Shown here one piece after another: positions 37,290 to 51,146 of a stretch of DNA of 64,000 nucleotides. The notes under the pieces are model-generated. The model was not told where the DNA came from, made no database searches, and was given only the letters and a program-made list of their open reading frames with translations. Origin of the DNA: Parachlorella kessleri (taxonomy: Eukaryota > Chlorophyta > Trebouxiophyceae > Chlorellales > Chlorellaceae); contig BBXU01001803.1 of the NCBI GenBank assembly GCA_001598975.1, forward strand, positions 1-64,000, given 5' to 3'. How positions within the stretch are numbered: position 1 is the first letter of the stretch; every line of letters starts with the position of its first letter. The position numbers and the translations under genes are program-made.

Positions 37290-37696
37290 TCACCACCTCG
37301 TGCCTGCAACCATTGTGTGGATGCTGGTGAAATGCCTTGCTATTACCGAGCCTTGCCTAAGTGCAGTGCTGGTGTTGCCAGCTGCTCAGTCTTGCACCTT
37401 GAACGCTGTCAGAGGTGATATAGCTATAACCCTTTTTGGTAAAAGTGATCAACACGGACAGATTCTCGCCAGTCCGGTGCATGTCTTGGAGTGACAAATG
37501 GTTGTGCATCACCCAAACAACAGCGCTCTGCTCTGCAAATCTTCCTGTCTCATGCATGTGCAAGTTTCATTCTCACAGTGAGTGGGAATGAGTCACCAGC
37601 CGCTGGACAGAGCTGAGAACACAGCCTCCAGCAGCACTGGTAACTGGGGAATCCCCGTGTTAGAATACCCCTTAAGACACACCACCCGGGTAGCAA
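37290..37696. other. Convergent 3' region MPS1 / acidic protein
   Basis: About 400 bp between two stops facing each other. No coding sequence seen. The two 3' UTRs probably overlap or abut. Confidence 0.5.
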
Positions 37697-39047
37697 TCAG
37701 GATACAACACCCGGGTGGCCCTCCCCCACCAGTGGCCGCCAGTTGACTCCAGAGGCTGCACGGGGAACGGCACCCGCTCCGCCCGTGTCACCGCCTCCTT
37801 GCGAGTTCTCCTCCCCTGCATCACCCAGCTCCTTGCCCCCATCATCTTTGTTGTCATCCTCATCTTCCGAGCCAGCCTGATCCTCATACCTGAACCGACC
37901 TGCAAAGCAAGCGCTGGGAAGAAGTTGCGGCACTGCCTACCCCACCAGCAAGTCCCCCCGCTTTGGCTGAACAACAAGGCACTGCACCTCGTCTTTAATA
38001 GTCTTGCTACTTCTTAGAGCCAATGAACTGCAAAAGCAACCTAGACCGTGTCCTGCAACTTGTGCGAGTGAGAGATGCTCCGCGGCTGGTACCCATGGGC
38101 TTGGAACCTAAACTAGTGAAAAATACTACGGTGTCACACCCAACGCTGAGCACACACCCGCTTTGAAGTCATCGATGATCCCCTGCAGTTCCTCCTGGCT
38201 GGGCCGCTGGCCCCTCTCATAAAAGCTGACCAGCTCGCCATATATGCAGTTATCTAGCTCCGCCCACTTCTGCACGGTGAAGTCCCGGCCAGGCTCTGTA
38301 TGGAAGGCTACAGCATCGCCCTTGATCTACAGAAAGGCAAGGTGTAAGGAAGGAAGGGGGGGACTCGTGCACTTCTTGTAAGCATCACAGTTGATTATAT
38401 AACGTCAGGTACAGTGCAATTCTGCACATACAAAGTCATGCGCCCTAGACAACCGTTGCCAACTGCCCATGGCAGACCCACCTAAGCCTTGGTTGCAGGT
38501 CCTGGGATCGTGCCACCATGTATAAGCACCACCAGCTCCTGAGATAATACGACTAAAGCAGAGAAAGCTCAGCATGCAGAATTAGCCACCAACCTGCACA
38601 CCCAAGCCGTGCTCGATGCTGATTGTGAGGCGCGACGCGCAAGGGTTGTGTTCTTGCTGGCTGCTGGCATCGTACACGATCAGAAGTGGTGTTCCGAGCA
38701 GCGTGGAGAAGGGGCTGGCAGCGAGCAGCAAGTGGTCAGGGTCACAGTTTGGCAGCAGGTCCCTGTAAGAAGAGCTGGGTGGCGGTTCAGGTGAAACAAG
38801 GTCTTACCCTACAGCCGTTGTCGACTTTCAACTCGCTTGACTGCCAACCGGCAACCTGCTGCATACTGCACATATGCTCAAGTGCGCTTGGCCCCAGAGC
38901 TTGCGAAAATACAATAAGCATAAGGACCCTCTTGCTGGCTAACCTGAAAGCAAAGGGATTGAGATGGTGGTGGTCTGCAGGCGGTCTAGGCACCCGCACT
39001 TCCGAGCATCTGATCTGGCCCTGGTGCAGCAGCACGCCTTGCTGCAT
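37697..39047 (-). CDS. Unrecognised protein with acidic, disordered C-terminal tail
   Basis: Four exons close perfectly in phase: 38944-39047, 38594-38762, 38158-38326 and 37697-37899 (TGA), giving 214 aa. All introns are GT-AG. The middle reads as a folded domain: DLLPNCDPDHLLLAASPF, TPLLIVYDASS, LTISIEHGLGVQIKGDAVAFH, DFTVQKWAELDNCIYGELV and PSQEELQGIIDDFKAGRFRYED. The last exon then gives an acidic Gly-rich tail (SEDEDDNKDDGG) ending in NWRPLVGEGHPGVVS. I could not place it in a family. The start (MQQGVLLHQGQ) is the first in-frame ATG of a well-phased exon, but the true N-terminus could lie further upstream. It is convergent with MPS1. The gene is real on structural grounds; its function is not known to me. 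Confidence 0.68.
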
Positions 39048-39890
39048 TGTATTGCGGGTCTGTTATAGATTTGGTCGTAGTATGATGGCTAAGGTTATCA
39101 CAGGTAGCATTTGGCCCAGCTTGAGTTATGCCTGAGTTTCTGTGTCGGACTGTCCAGTCAGCATGGTTCGTAACCTTTAGTACAGTTGCCAGACGAGTCC
39201 TTCCAATTCCGCTAAGAGAGTGCTATGATCGTATATTTCACTCAGGCATTCGTTAGCAAGACCTGTTCAGCACTGTTTTATATGGATCACCACCCGCCTG
39301 CTGAGCAAACTGCTAATCAATGGTTGTTATACAGCCATTCAACCCCCTGCCTGAGACACTCTGCCTAGTCAGCTTGGTGAACCTTTTTAAGAAGCACCGA
39401 GCTCCACTTGTTTGCGGACGTGTGTTACACACTATCAAAGGGGAGAGCTTTATGTCCGAGCACAGCAGTGCGCATGGCCTTCCCAGCGCTCAAGCCTGAA
39501 CCTAATTACGACAACAGCATACTAAATGAGCAGCGGCTTGGAAACGTGTTTGTATTCTTCTCGTTAGGTAAATGAAACGACGAGCTGCAGCAGGGCGGTA
39601 CCACCAGGTAATGGTACTGCTCCCCAGCGGCAGTACATACTAGGCACTCAGTGGGAGCCGGGCCACAGGCAGAAGAGCGGCAGTGTGAGGCCCTGCAGCA
39701 GTGCAGCACTCCATGCTCAGTTTCATTGAGCTCAGCAAATTCCCTGCACAGCGCATTGTTGAGTCTGCCCTGCACAAGGAATCTTGTCATGCCACCCCCG
39801 GGCGCCGCATTCTGCACCCTCGCTGGTACCCGCAGCATTGAAGCTGCCAACCCCCTCGCACCCCCCTCCCCCCCAAAAGGTCACACGCCA
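39048..39890. other. Intergenic, minus-strand tandem genes
   Basis: Lies upstream of the acidic-protein gene and downstream of LHCA. It holds the LHCA 3' UTR: a minus-strand TGTAA (TTACA on plus) at about 39424. No exon supported. Confidence 0.5.
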
Positions 39891-42694
39891 TTATAGCTTG
39901 GGCCCGCTTGCCACTCCGCGCCCCTGCAGAAGGCATTGCACTTGCCGAGGCTGTACACCCAGGATACTGCGAGGCGTACCGCGCCAAGCTTGGGTTAGTC
40001 TTCGGTTGCAAAGCCCCAATGACTGCACTGCACTTGCCTGGATGTCGACGGACTCGGGGATCATGCAGTTGCCAATGTTCTTGGTGATGTTCTGGGCGAA
40101 GGGGTTGGACACGTGGTCGGCAATGTTGGCCAGGGGCCCCTTGCCGGTGGCCTGCGCCTGGATGACAAAGCCCACAAAGGCGACCATGGCGAGGCGGGCG
40201 TTCTTGATCTCCTTCTCCTTCATCTGCTTGAAGTCGCCCTTGCTGCAAGGAGCATGGGTAGCGAGCGCAGTCGGTGAGGGAGCGAGTATCACGCCACGCT
40301 TGCACCGGGAGGGGCATGCAAGGCATCGGTGGCAGTGAGACTCACAAACGCCGTCTAATTTTGCAAGCATAATGACAGGCCCCAGGACAGCGACGTGGCG
40401 GCAGGTCATTGCTCCGCGCTGACAATCCACCCAACAGCCTCCAGTGGGCTTGGGAGCACTTCAAACTGGCGAGGCCCAGCAGACTGATGATGCTGATGCG
40501 CTACTGCGCCGTGCCGCCTGAGCCACGGCTGAGCACTGCCAAACATGCACAGGTTTTGGCCAGCCGGCAAGCAACATGTCCAGTATCCAGTCATTCCTCC
40601 ATTGACTACCAGAGCACTTGCCTGAAGCCCAGGGGGTCGAAGATGCCGCCGGGGTAGCCCATCTCCTCATTGGGCACCTTGTTGCCCTTGAAGATTGGGT
40701 CCTGCAGCAGGGGGGCACAACCACCCAGGCAACCTCAGGCGGGCTGTTCGCCTACCAAATCTCTTAACATTAACCCAAAACCACCTCCGGCAAGGTACTA
40801 CCCTAAACCCCCCTCGCCTAGATTCTAGGCTGACTTGGACACAGGGTGCATTGGGAGGCAGTCCCCGCGCTGCTAAGACCGAGGTGCCGCCATCACCCAA
40901 GCAGGCACCAAGACTTCTCGCCTGCAGAGTTCAGTGGCAGATTGCCCCAGACTGCACCTCGCCGGGGTTCCCATGATGCCACTTGGGTGGTGGCGGCACT
41001 GATGTGCCAGGACAGTGCTACATCGTTAACCCATCCCATGCTCCATTCTTCTAGCTAATCCCATCTATTCCGACACAGACAGACTGCAAATGCTTACCAC
41101 GTCCCGAGCAAAAACGGGCACTGGCATAGGCTGCCAGATCTCAAGCTGTTCCCCTACTGACGACACCACAACCTTGCCAGCTGGCGACTAAAACCGCTCC
41201 CACGCTGCGTCCAAGCTGCGTCCAACCCCCAGCGAGAACCCCTCACCTCGTCAACGGAGTGATGGTTGCGGATGTCCTGCCACCTACGGACCTCCACATA
41301 GTGGAACAGCAGGAACTCCCAGGCCAGGAGGCCTCCCAGGTTCACGCCGTTGGGGCCGTAGTACAGATCGGGCACGTTCTGCACCAACACACAACCCCAA
41401 TCTTTCAGAGGACTCGCTTGCAATGTGCGGTCTTAAGTAAGCACGGACGGCAGTGATCAGGGGCAAGCATTCGACCGGTCTGCAGGAGGCCTGTTGGTTT
41501 GCGCCAACGAAGCTGCCTGGCGTACGGCCCGGAGGTGGCCGGAAGTGCCAGCCAAACAGCCCACCCGCTTGCCCAAGAATCCCTACCATGGCCACATGCA
41601 GCACCCACGGCACAGCCTGGAAACCCCAGGCTAGCAGCTCCAGCACAGCAATTGGAGGCGCAAGTGACCGCAAGTGGCTACACCACAACGAGACAGAGGA
41701 CGGGAGAGAGACTATCACATTCATCCACCACGGCATCACATGGCCCAAGCCAGCCTTGCTAGCCTCCCACCACACGGCACCCGCCCCTGGATTCTCCCCG
41801 ATACTCCAAATTGATGACCTCCCGGCCTTAAATTCCCCAGCCTCCAATTCCTCCAATGACGTGGCCATGCGCTCTTGCGCAGTACCAAGTTCGGAACTTT
41901 GCCCGTTTACCTCATGCAGACACCCGCCTCCTTCATTTCCTCTCTAACCTTCCACTCACCTCGGGCATGCCAGCGGTATACCAGAACTGGTTGGGGTTGA
42001 GGATCTCCTGGCCGAGGATGCCAGCAACGCCCAGCATGGCCCAGCGACCGTTCTGCAGCTCTGCCTGCTGGTACCAGGTGCGCATCTTTGCCTCCGCACA
42101 CAGGCCCAGGGGGTCAAAGCCGCGGTCACCTGCAAGAGGCGCAAGAATTTTGGAGCCTGCGTTTTTGCTGCCACAAGAATCTAATAGGAGCAGTTGCCGA
42201 GGGCAATGCAGTGAATGGCACTCGGCAGCATTTGCGGGTGTGCAAGCTCTACAAGGGAACGTCCTCCCGCCTTGCCCGCTGGTGTCAGGTGCGCTCGCAT
42301 CCGGTTCGCACATCAGCCTCTTGCGCAGTGCCACTGTTGCTGCCTTGTCTTGCTGCTGCTCCTGCCAGGTCCAGCGGCCCACCTGCCAGAGTGCCGTCCA
42401 GGTACTCAGGGGGCGCCACACCAGGGGCCCACAGAGGGCGCTCAGCCCTCACCACCACGGAGGAACGGGCTGCAACAAGGGCAGCAGCAGGAGAGCTAGG
42501 TGGGTGTGCTGTGCTGGGGGTAGTAGAGCTCCCATGTGGCGTGCCTCAGGCGACCTCCAACCCGGCTGCCACTCGACCCAGCTGACATCGAACTTCAGGC
42601 GTTCTACTGCATTAAAGATACCTGCGCTGCGGGTGGCCTGCTTGGTGGCCACCACGCGACCCGCCAGGGCGGTCTTCATGCCGAGTGCCTGCAT
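39891..42694 (-). CDS. LHCA: Photosystem I light-harvesting chlorophyll a/b protein (LHCI)
   Basis: Thylakoid antenna protein that binds chlorophyll a/b and carotenoids around photosystem I. Exons: 42622-42694, 42383-42469, 41960-42129, 41247-41378, 40622-40701, 40038-40242 and 39891-39923 (TAA), 259 aa, all in phase. Exon 1 is a transit-peptide-like start ([19 protein letters not shown]). Three membrane helices are seen. Helix 1 has [19 protein letters not shown]. The middle helix is [19 protein letters not shown]. Helix 3 has [20 protein letters not shown]. The spacer [19 protein letters not shown] with FDPLGF is the LHCA4-like signature, which argues against an LHCII protein. In helix 3 the usual ENGR-type motif reads KNARLAM. 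Introns 5 and 6 both have canonical GC donors (AG|GCAAGT at 40621 and 40037). The final 10-residue exon is short and a little less certain. Confidence 0.93.
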
Positions 42695-42850
42695 CGTGGG
42701 AGGGGTAGGTGATGGCGAGCAAACCGTCCCTCTTAGGTGCAGTACTCCTGGCAGGCTGCGATGATCGCTTAGTGGCATGCCAATGGCGGGCCGGGATGGG
42801 GATATGATACGGGCGGGAAAGTGGCCTATTTTATCTTGGACAAGTGTGAG
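42695..42850 (-). promoter_or_regulatory. Candidate LHCA promoter elements
   Basis: Read on the minus strand, a CCAAG-GATAAAATAGG segment (plus 42828-42843) lies about 140 bp upstream of the LHCA ATG. It combines a GATAA I-box-like core with a TATA-like AT-rich block. An inverted CCAAT pentamer (CCAAT on the plus strand at 42780-42784) lies closer. These are motif resemblances only. Confidence 0.25.
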
Positions 42851-44049
42851 CTCCCCGAAGGTTAGTCTGCTGCAGCGTACTGGTCCTGATGCTGAGTGAG
42901 CTGCGAACGGTTGCTATCTTAGGAGCTGTGCGCAAATCAGTGCGTTGCACGCGACAGGACTAGCAGACGGTGCAGCAGTCATGTCCCGGTCTCATCACTC
43001 AATGAAGAATAGACTATGGACTGCTGCACCGGAGATGTCGACAGGCACCACTTCAAGGGCGTATCTGTCGGGCTGGCTGGCAGGACCGGTTGATGTGGGT
43101 GCTGCCTGTGACATTCACGAGAAGCAGCGAGACTACAAGGCAGCAGTGGCACACATGGCACACATCTGGAGCCAAAAGGCAAGGCCAGCATACTCAAGGT
43201 TCCAGTGCAAGGGTTACAGGTTCACAACCACCCGTGCCTGTGACCAAAAGGTGGTACATGGCCTTTACTTTGGAGCTTGCGGTGGTATGGTGGTGGCCAC
43301 AGCAAGCTCCATAGTAGAGGCCGTGTATCACCTTCTAGTCACAGTCCCGCGCGCTATTACCAAGCAGCTCAGCAAGGGGATGATCAACGCCAGTCGCTCT
43401 CAGCATATGGGTGAGGCTTAAGTCAAGCATACGCACGATCACTTGCAGGGATTGGCGGCGTGCCAACTGGTTGCAGACTTGCCCCCTAAAACACATTTTA
43501 CCAGTCTACCGTCAAAGACGGCGTCTTCTTCTTCCTGATGGACAGCGGCTTCAATTGTTCGCAGGCATCCTCTCGGTCCTTCTCTTGGATGCTGGAGGCA
43601 ACACTGCAACCCCAATCCGATCTTTCACTAGTCAGAACCCTGCCAGGCTGGAGTGCCATACCAACTAGACAGACCAGCGCAGTTTAAGCGGCCAAGATGC
43701 TTAATTTACCGGAGTTCCCGAGCCTTGAAGTATGCTCATTACTATCGGATGCCTACAGAAGTGGCCGGCATGGGGGTCCTCCCAAATCCGTCTGGATCAC
43801 TTCAAGTGTAAAAGTATTTTGCAGACCATGCACGCTAAGAGGACCGTTGGCTACTGTAACACTTCCCACTGTGTGGTCCTCACTGCCTCGTGTCCAAGGT
43901 CCGGGGGTTTCCCATTGTATGGCCAGTATTTTGGGAACCCCCAGACGGTGGGTTGGTTTCGTCGGGACTGACCACCAATTCAAGTTGGTTTTGTAGCAAA
44001 ACTGCCTAGGGTTGGCCTCTTTAACTCGGCGCTGCTGCTCAGTTGTAGC
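42695..44049. other. Divergent intergenic region LHCA / UMP kinase
   Basis: About 1.35 kb between two genes transcribed away from each other; both encode plastid proteins. It contains an open frame of 158 codons at 42945-43421 that resembles nothing I know and has no splice or codon evidence. Otherwise nothing was recognised. Confidence 0.45.
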
Positions 44050-47233
<3,184 letters not shown>

Positions 47234-48010
47234 AGCTTGCCAGGTGGGAGCTGCTAGCAAACGTTCGTTATGGTGGCGGGCGGTGCGAACAGAGGAAAAG
47301 CGGGGGCGAATTGCACTGGCAGGGCGAGGTGCAGTTATTAGCATGGGTGGCAGGTAGTGCGAACAGGGAGTAGAGCTGGGCTGGACTGGACTGACAGGGC
47401 TAGATGCAGAATGAGCCTGAGGTGCAGTTATGCTCTGGCCGCTTAGAATGGCATCAGCCTCTGATTGTTGCTGTGTGAAGCTGACAATCTGCATCGACTC
47501 CAGTTTTGATTCGTGTTCTGTGCTCTTGCCGTGTGTGCTTCTGGTACCGCACCTTTTTGTTCGCTCCTACTGTCCTGCACGTTGCCCTGGCTGCATTTTG
47601 CAACTGGGCAGAGAATTCTTTCGAGGCGTCCTCTTGTTGTCACTGTCGCTTCCAGGGTGCTCTAGTGTGTGACAGGGGGGGCGTCGTGCATGTCTTCTGG
47701 GTTGCTTTTGAGTTATTCCTGCTCCAGACTCATTGGCCTTGCAGTCCTGGCTCCAGCTACGTCAAAGCTAGCACTATTCCATTCTCAATTCACCGTGAGA
47801 GCATTGCGGCCAGTAGGCATCTACCTGACTGCATGTTTTTTGGATGAAGAGACAACGCTGTGCTGATCCCATGAACCAATCTCTGGTCCAGCCTATAGAC
47901 TGGACTAGACTAGACTGAGCAAACCGATGCTAGATTTCCCCGTTGACTGCCACCAGGGCGAGTTGCTCAAATGCAAGTGTGCATTGGGGTTGCGGCGGGC
48001 GCATGGTGCT
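47234..48010. other. Convergent intergenic region UMP kinase / phytocyanin 1
   Basis: Holds the two 3' ends. Apart from the repeat pair at 47272-47432 I see no feature; open frames here are not supported. Confidence 0.5.
47272..47432 (+). repeat. Dispersed repeat, copies 3 and 4 in tandem (UMP kinase 3' UTR)
   Basis: Two related units (47272-47341 and 47346-47432) each start GTGGC-GG--GTGCGAACAG and end GAGGTGCAGTTAT. The second holds ACTGACAGGGCTAGATGCA, matching the copies at 9.5 and 22.4 kb. Confidence 0.6.
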
Positions 48011-49366
48011 TCAGGCGATGGTGATGGTCAGCAGCTGGCCAGTCGTGCAGTGGCCATCCACTGGGCAGCCCAGGTAGTACTGCAAGCACAAAAGAACCAG
48101 AGGGCCATCTGTGGCGCTGTCTGGCTCTGGCCTGAGCAGTGGAACCCGCTCCGTCAGCTGCACTGCAGGAAAGGGTGCTTCCTCGATGGCTGCCTCAGCA
48201 GGACTCGATCTACCCCGTACCTACAGCAGCAAAAGAGCTACACAGCTGCCAACACTTGCACAGCGCGTCTGGGTCAAGGGCGGGTGCCTTTCCCTGTCCT
48301 TACACAATGCAGCAGTATTACCTTGTCGCCCGATTTTGCGCCCGCGGGGGGCTTCCACTCGTACATGCCATCGCTTGTCGGCTCCACCAGGTGGACCACA
48401 TTTGCCTCAGTGGCAGAGGTGGGGCAGGCGGCGCTTGGCAGCTGCCAAACACCATGCATCCCTGCAGCAAGGCGCACTTGCCTACCTGTACATTGGCATG
48501 TGTCTTGCTAGCTGCAAAGGCGAGCACAGGAATCCCAAAGTCTGCTTGGCACCTGAAGCTGGCGGGCCACCTCTGCCACGGGCTGGTAGTACCCATGGCT
48601 GTAAGGTGGGGAATATGGTGGCTACCAGAAAACATCATTGCAGATGGGAGCAGGTTGGGAGTTCAACGTCTGGTGGTGGCCCACCAGTGGTGGTGGCGGC
48701 GGCAGTGGCAGCATCATAGCGCACGCAATAATAATTTGCTCACCTGACCACTTAAGCATTGCGCTACCAGTGGCTGGGATGGTGACGTCCTTCACCGGCA
48801 GCGGCACCTGCGTGTGCAGCAGCCAAGGCAGGGTGCATGTCTCGGCCGGTCCAGTAGTAGCCTAGCAGCATTGGGTCCACTGGTGGCACACTGGAACCAA
48901 CCACGTGGCGCACCTTTGCCAGCATGTTGCCCAGAGAACCAGTCCATGCAACAGATGGCCCAACAAGGCTTGCCACTTGCGAGCTCCATGCCAGAGACAA
49001 TGGTGTGGCACTTAGGGGCACTCAGCCTCCCCAGCCTCCTCCCACCAGCAAACCCTTATGCCAGACTAGAGGTTCTGATGTGACATTTGCTATCACAACG
49101 ATAGTGGTGCATTTGCTGCAGCAAGCAACATCAACGTCAGGTACTTGGTTTCCAGCCCTCACCGTCCATGTCACATCAACAGCTGCAACAGCACACACGG
49201 GAGAAACTTAAAGGTCCCAAACGCCTTTTGGGCAACCTAATGGCAGAGACGACCCCAACAAGGCAAATGAGGCAGGGATGCAAGCATGCCGGTACTCACC
49301 AGCAGCCTGAACTATCAGGAGCGCCAAGGCAGCGCAGGTAAGCAGGCTTATAGCCTTCATTTTCAT
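48011..49366 (-). CDS. Phytocyanin (stellacyanin-like blue copper protein) 1
   Basis: Small secreted cupredoxin, presumably an extracellular electron carrier or copper binder. Five exons: 49300-49366, 49163-49182, 48744-48807, 48322-48461 and 48011-48079 (TGA); 67, 20, 64, 140 and 69 nt, 119 aa. Exon 1 is a signal peptide (MKMKAISLLTCAALALLIVQ, cleavage likely after AAA or nearby). The mature part begins VDVTWTVPLPVKDVTIPATG, then MLKWSGMHGVWQLPSAACP. It ends YYLGCPVDGHCTTGQLLTIT. The copper site is complete: His of MHGVW, Cys and His of CPVDGHC, and axial Gln of TTGQ, where plastocyanin has Met. The two further Cys would form the phytocyanin disulfide. No GPI-type hydrophobic tail follows. 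First of three tandem genes. CTATATAG at 49615-49622 could be its TATA box. Confidence 0.88.
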
Positions 49367-49614
49367 GCACTGATGCCAAGGGTTGCTGGTCAAGAGTGCT
49401 GCCAAGGGCAACGCATGCCGTGCAGTTGAACGGTCACAGGCAGAGGCAGTCTCAGTGGCAAGTGGCAATCACTGCTGTCAGTCCAGGAGTCATGGGGAAG
49501 GAGGGACTGCACATGGTAGAGCCAGTGGTGGCAGCAGCTGGCAGCCCTCCAAAGGCTGTTGATCCTCTTGATTTTTTTGCCGGCCTGTTAAAGAACTGAT
49601 CCTTGCAGGGCAGC

Positions 49615-49622
49615 CTATATAG
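49615..49622 (-). promoter_or_regulatory. Candidate TATA box of phytocyanin 1
   Basis: CTATATAG lies 249 bp upstream of the phytocyanin 1 ATG on the minus strand. The motif is palindromic, so strand is assigned from context only. Confidence 0.3.
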
Positions 49623-50100
49623 TGCCAGGCGCATGGCCTTCCAGAGTCTCCAAGCAGCTGCATGTGCCTGACCCCTGCGTCAGGTGGGTGCTCTGCTGCA
49701 GCGGCACCAGGCACCCCTCCTGCTGCAGCGGCGCCAGGCACCACCCATTCGAGAGGTGCAAGTGAGAGCGGCACCATTTGCGGCTGCCGCTGGGGTTCAA
49801 TAACAGAGGCTGAAGCTCAGTCAGCTCCACCTTACCTGCCAGTCACTGCTCACATGGCCTGCCACCGGTCTTTGCACTCTTGCTTTGGCCACCCTGCGCG
49901 TGTCGGCACCCGAGGCAACGCTTCGACGCCCCAGATGTTACTGCCCGCCGGCCGCACGGGGGCAGCTGCTGCTTTTCCTGCCGCCGCTGCTGCCGCCTTT
50001 GCCGCTGCAGCTGTAGCTGCCCGCCTGTGAGTTCAGCCCGCTGCTGCGCTTGAGCATCTGCGCCCATGTGGCAGTAATCGAGCAATTTACGGCCTCTCCA

Positions 50101-50260
50101 CCTTGGCAGCAGAGCCACCAGCTGCTGCTGCTGCCAAGGCAGCGGTAGTGTCATTTTCCATAAAGGAGGGTGAGCAAATGACACTACCGCTGCTTGACCC
50201 TTTGATCAAGCAGCTGGGCAAACAGCAGTAGCCAGGGCACAGCGGTGTCATTAGGTCGCT
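50101..50260. repeat. Cluster of three overlapping inverted repeats
   Basis: Hairpin A pairs CCTTGGCAGCAG (50101-50112) with CTGCTGCCAAGG (50128-50139). Hairpin B pairs AGCGGTAGTGTCATTT (left arm 50136-50156) with AAATGACACTACCGCT (right arm 50176-50195), with one extra base in the left arm. Hairpin C pairs GCTGCTTGA (50189-50197) with TCAAGCAGC (50206-50214). The arms of neighbours overlap by a few bases. A further partial copy, AGCGGTGTCATTA, lies near 50240-50252. Confidence 0.8.
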
Positions 50261-51146
50261 GCTATCTGGCGGCAGAAGATGATATATAGTCTGGATGAAG
50301 AGAACCTGGATCTGATTTGGTATATCTACACCCGCAGCGGTTTGCCTGTGTTTCTCGTAGCAGTGCTATGCCATGATGCTGGTCACATGTGACGACATGC
50401 CTCTGTGTAGCTAGAACACTGCACTGCAACGGAGGTTGTTGACTGCAGCTTGGGTGTCCCACAAGCCCGCTTTCACCCCACACCTGCAGACTTCGCAGGA
50501 CTTGCCTTAGCAGGACTTCTGCCATCTACGGGGGATTGTTTCAGCTTTCAGAAACCTGTGCAACCGCCGCAGCTGCACATGCGCTGGCCCCCAGGGAGGT
50601 GTGTTTGGCCGTGTCTATGCATTGTGGCATTCATTGCGTTATGTGTTGCTCTCCCTCATGAGAGTTTATGACACTGACCATGTTGGCAACAAGAGGCTGC
50701 CACCCGGAGCACTCACACATTTGACTGTCTGTCCTGCCCGGCTTTCTTGCTACCTGCCAATTTTTTGCCATGGTTACAGCCGCTTCAATGCTCTTGCCAA
50801 TTCCCCTCATGCAATGCAGTAAAGTCACCAGAAAGGCAAGAGTGCAGTGTATGTACAGGTCGGACATATTACACTCCAGTGGCATCCTCGCCGCAAGGGG
50901 GGCACCCCCTCTCAGAATCGTAGTACCCAACTCTCTCGCCTATTGGTGACGCAGTAACCGGGTCCATCGACCCTCAAGGTACTGGCAGCCAGCAGCAATG
51001 GGCGTGATACAGTGTAGGAAGCGCTCTGGCTCAGCCATGGCCAGGCTCATTGATACATACTCAGACTCAACCTCAGGCTTGTCAACAGCAAATGAATGAC
51101 CCTGGCCTGCCTTGTTTCCTTAGAGTGTCCTTGTCTGGGAGCTGCC

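Larger units (their letters stand above)
49367..51146. other. Intergenic region between phytocyanins 1 and 2
   Basis: Upstream region of phytocyanin 1 and 3' flank of phytocyanin 2. Contains TATA-like motifs (49615-49622 and about 50279-50286) and the three overlapping hairpins at 50101-50214. No coding exon supported. Confidence 0.5.

Noticed and set aside
42945..43421. 158-codon open frame between LHCA and UMP kinase
   Set aside because: No family resemblance, no splice context, and a composition like the flanking DNA. Open frames of this length arise by chance in GC-rich sequence.
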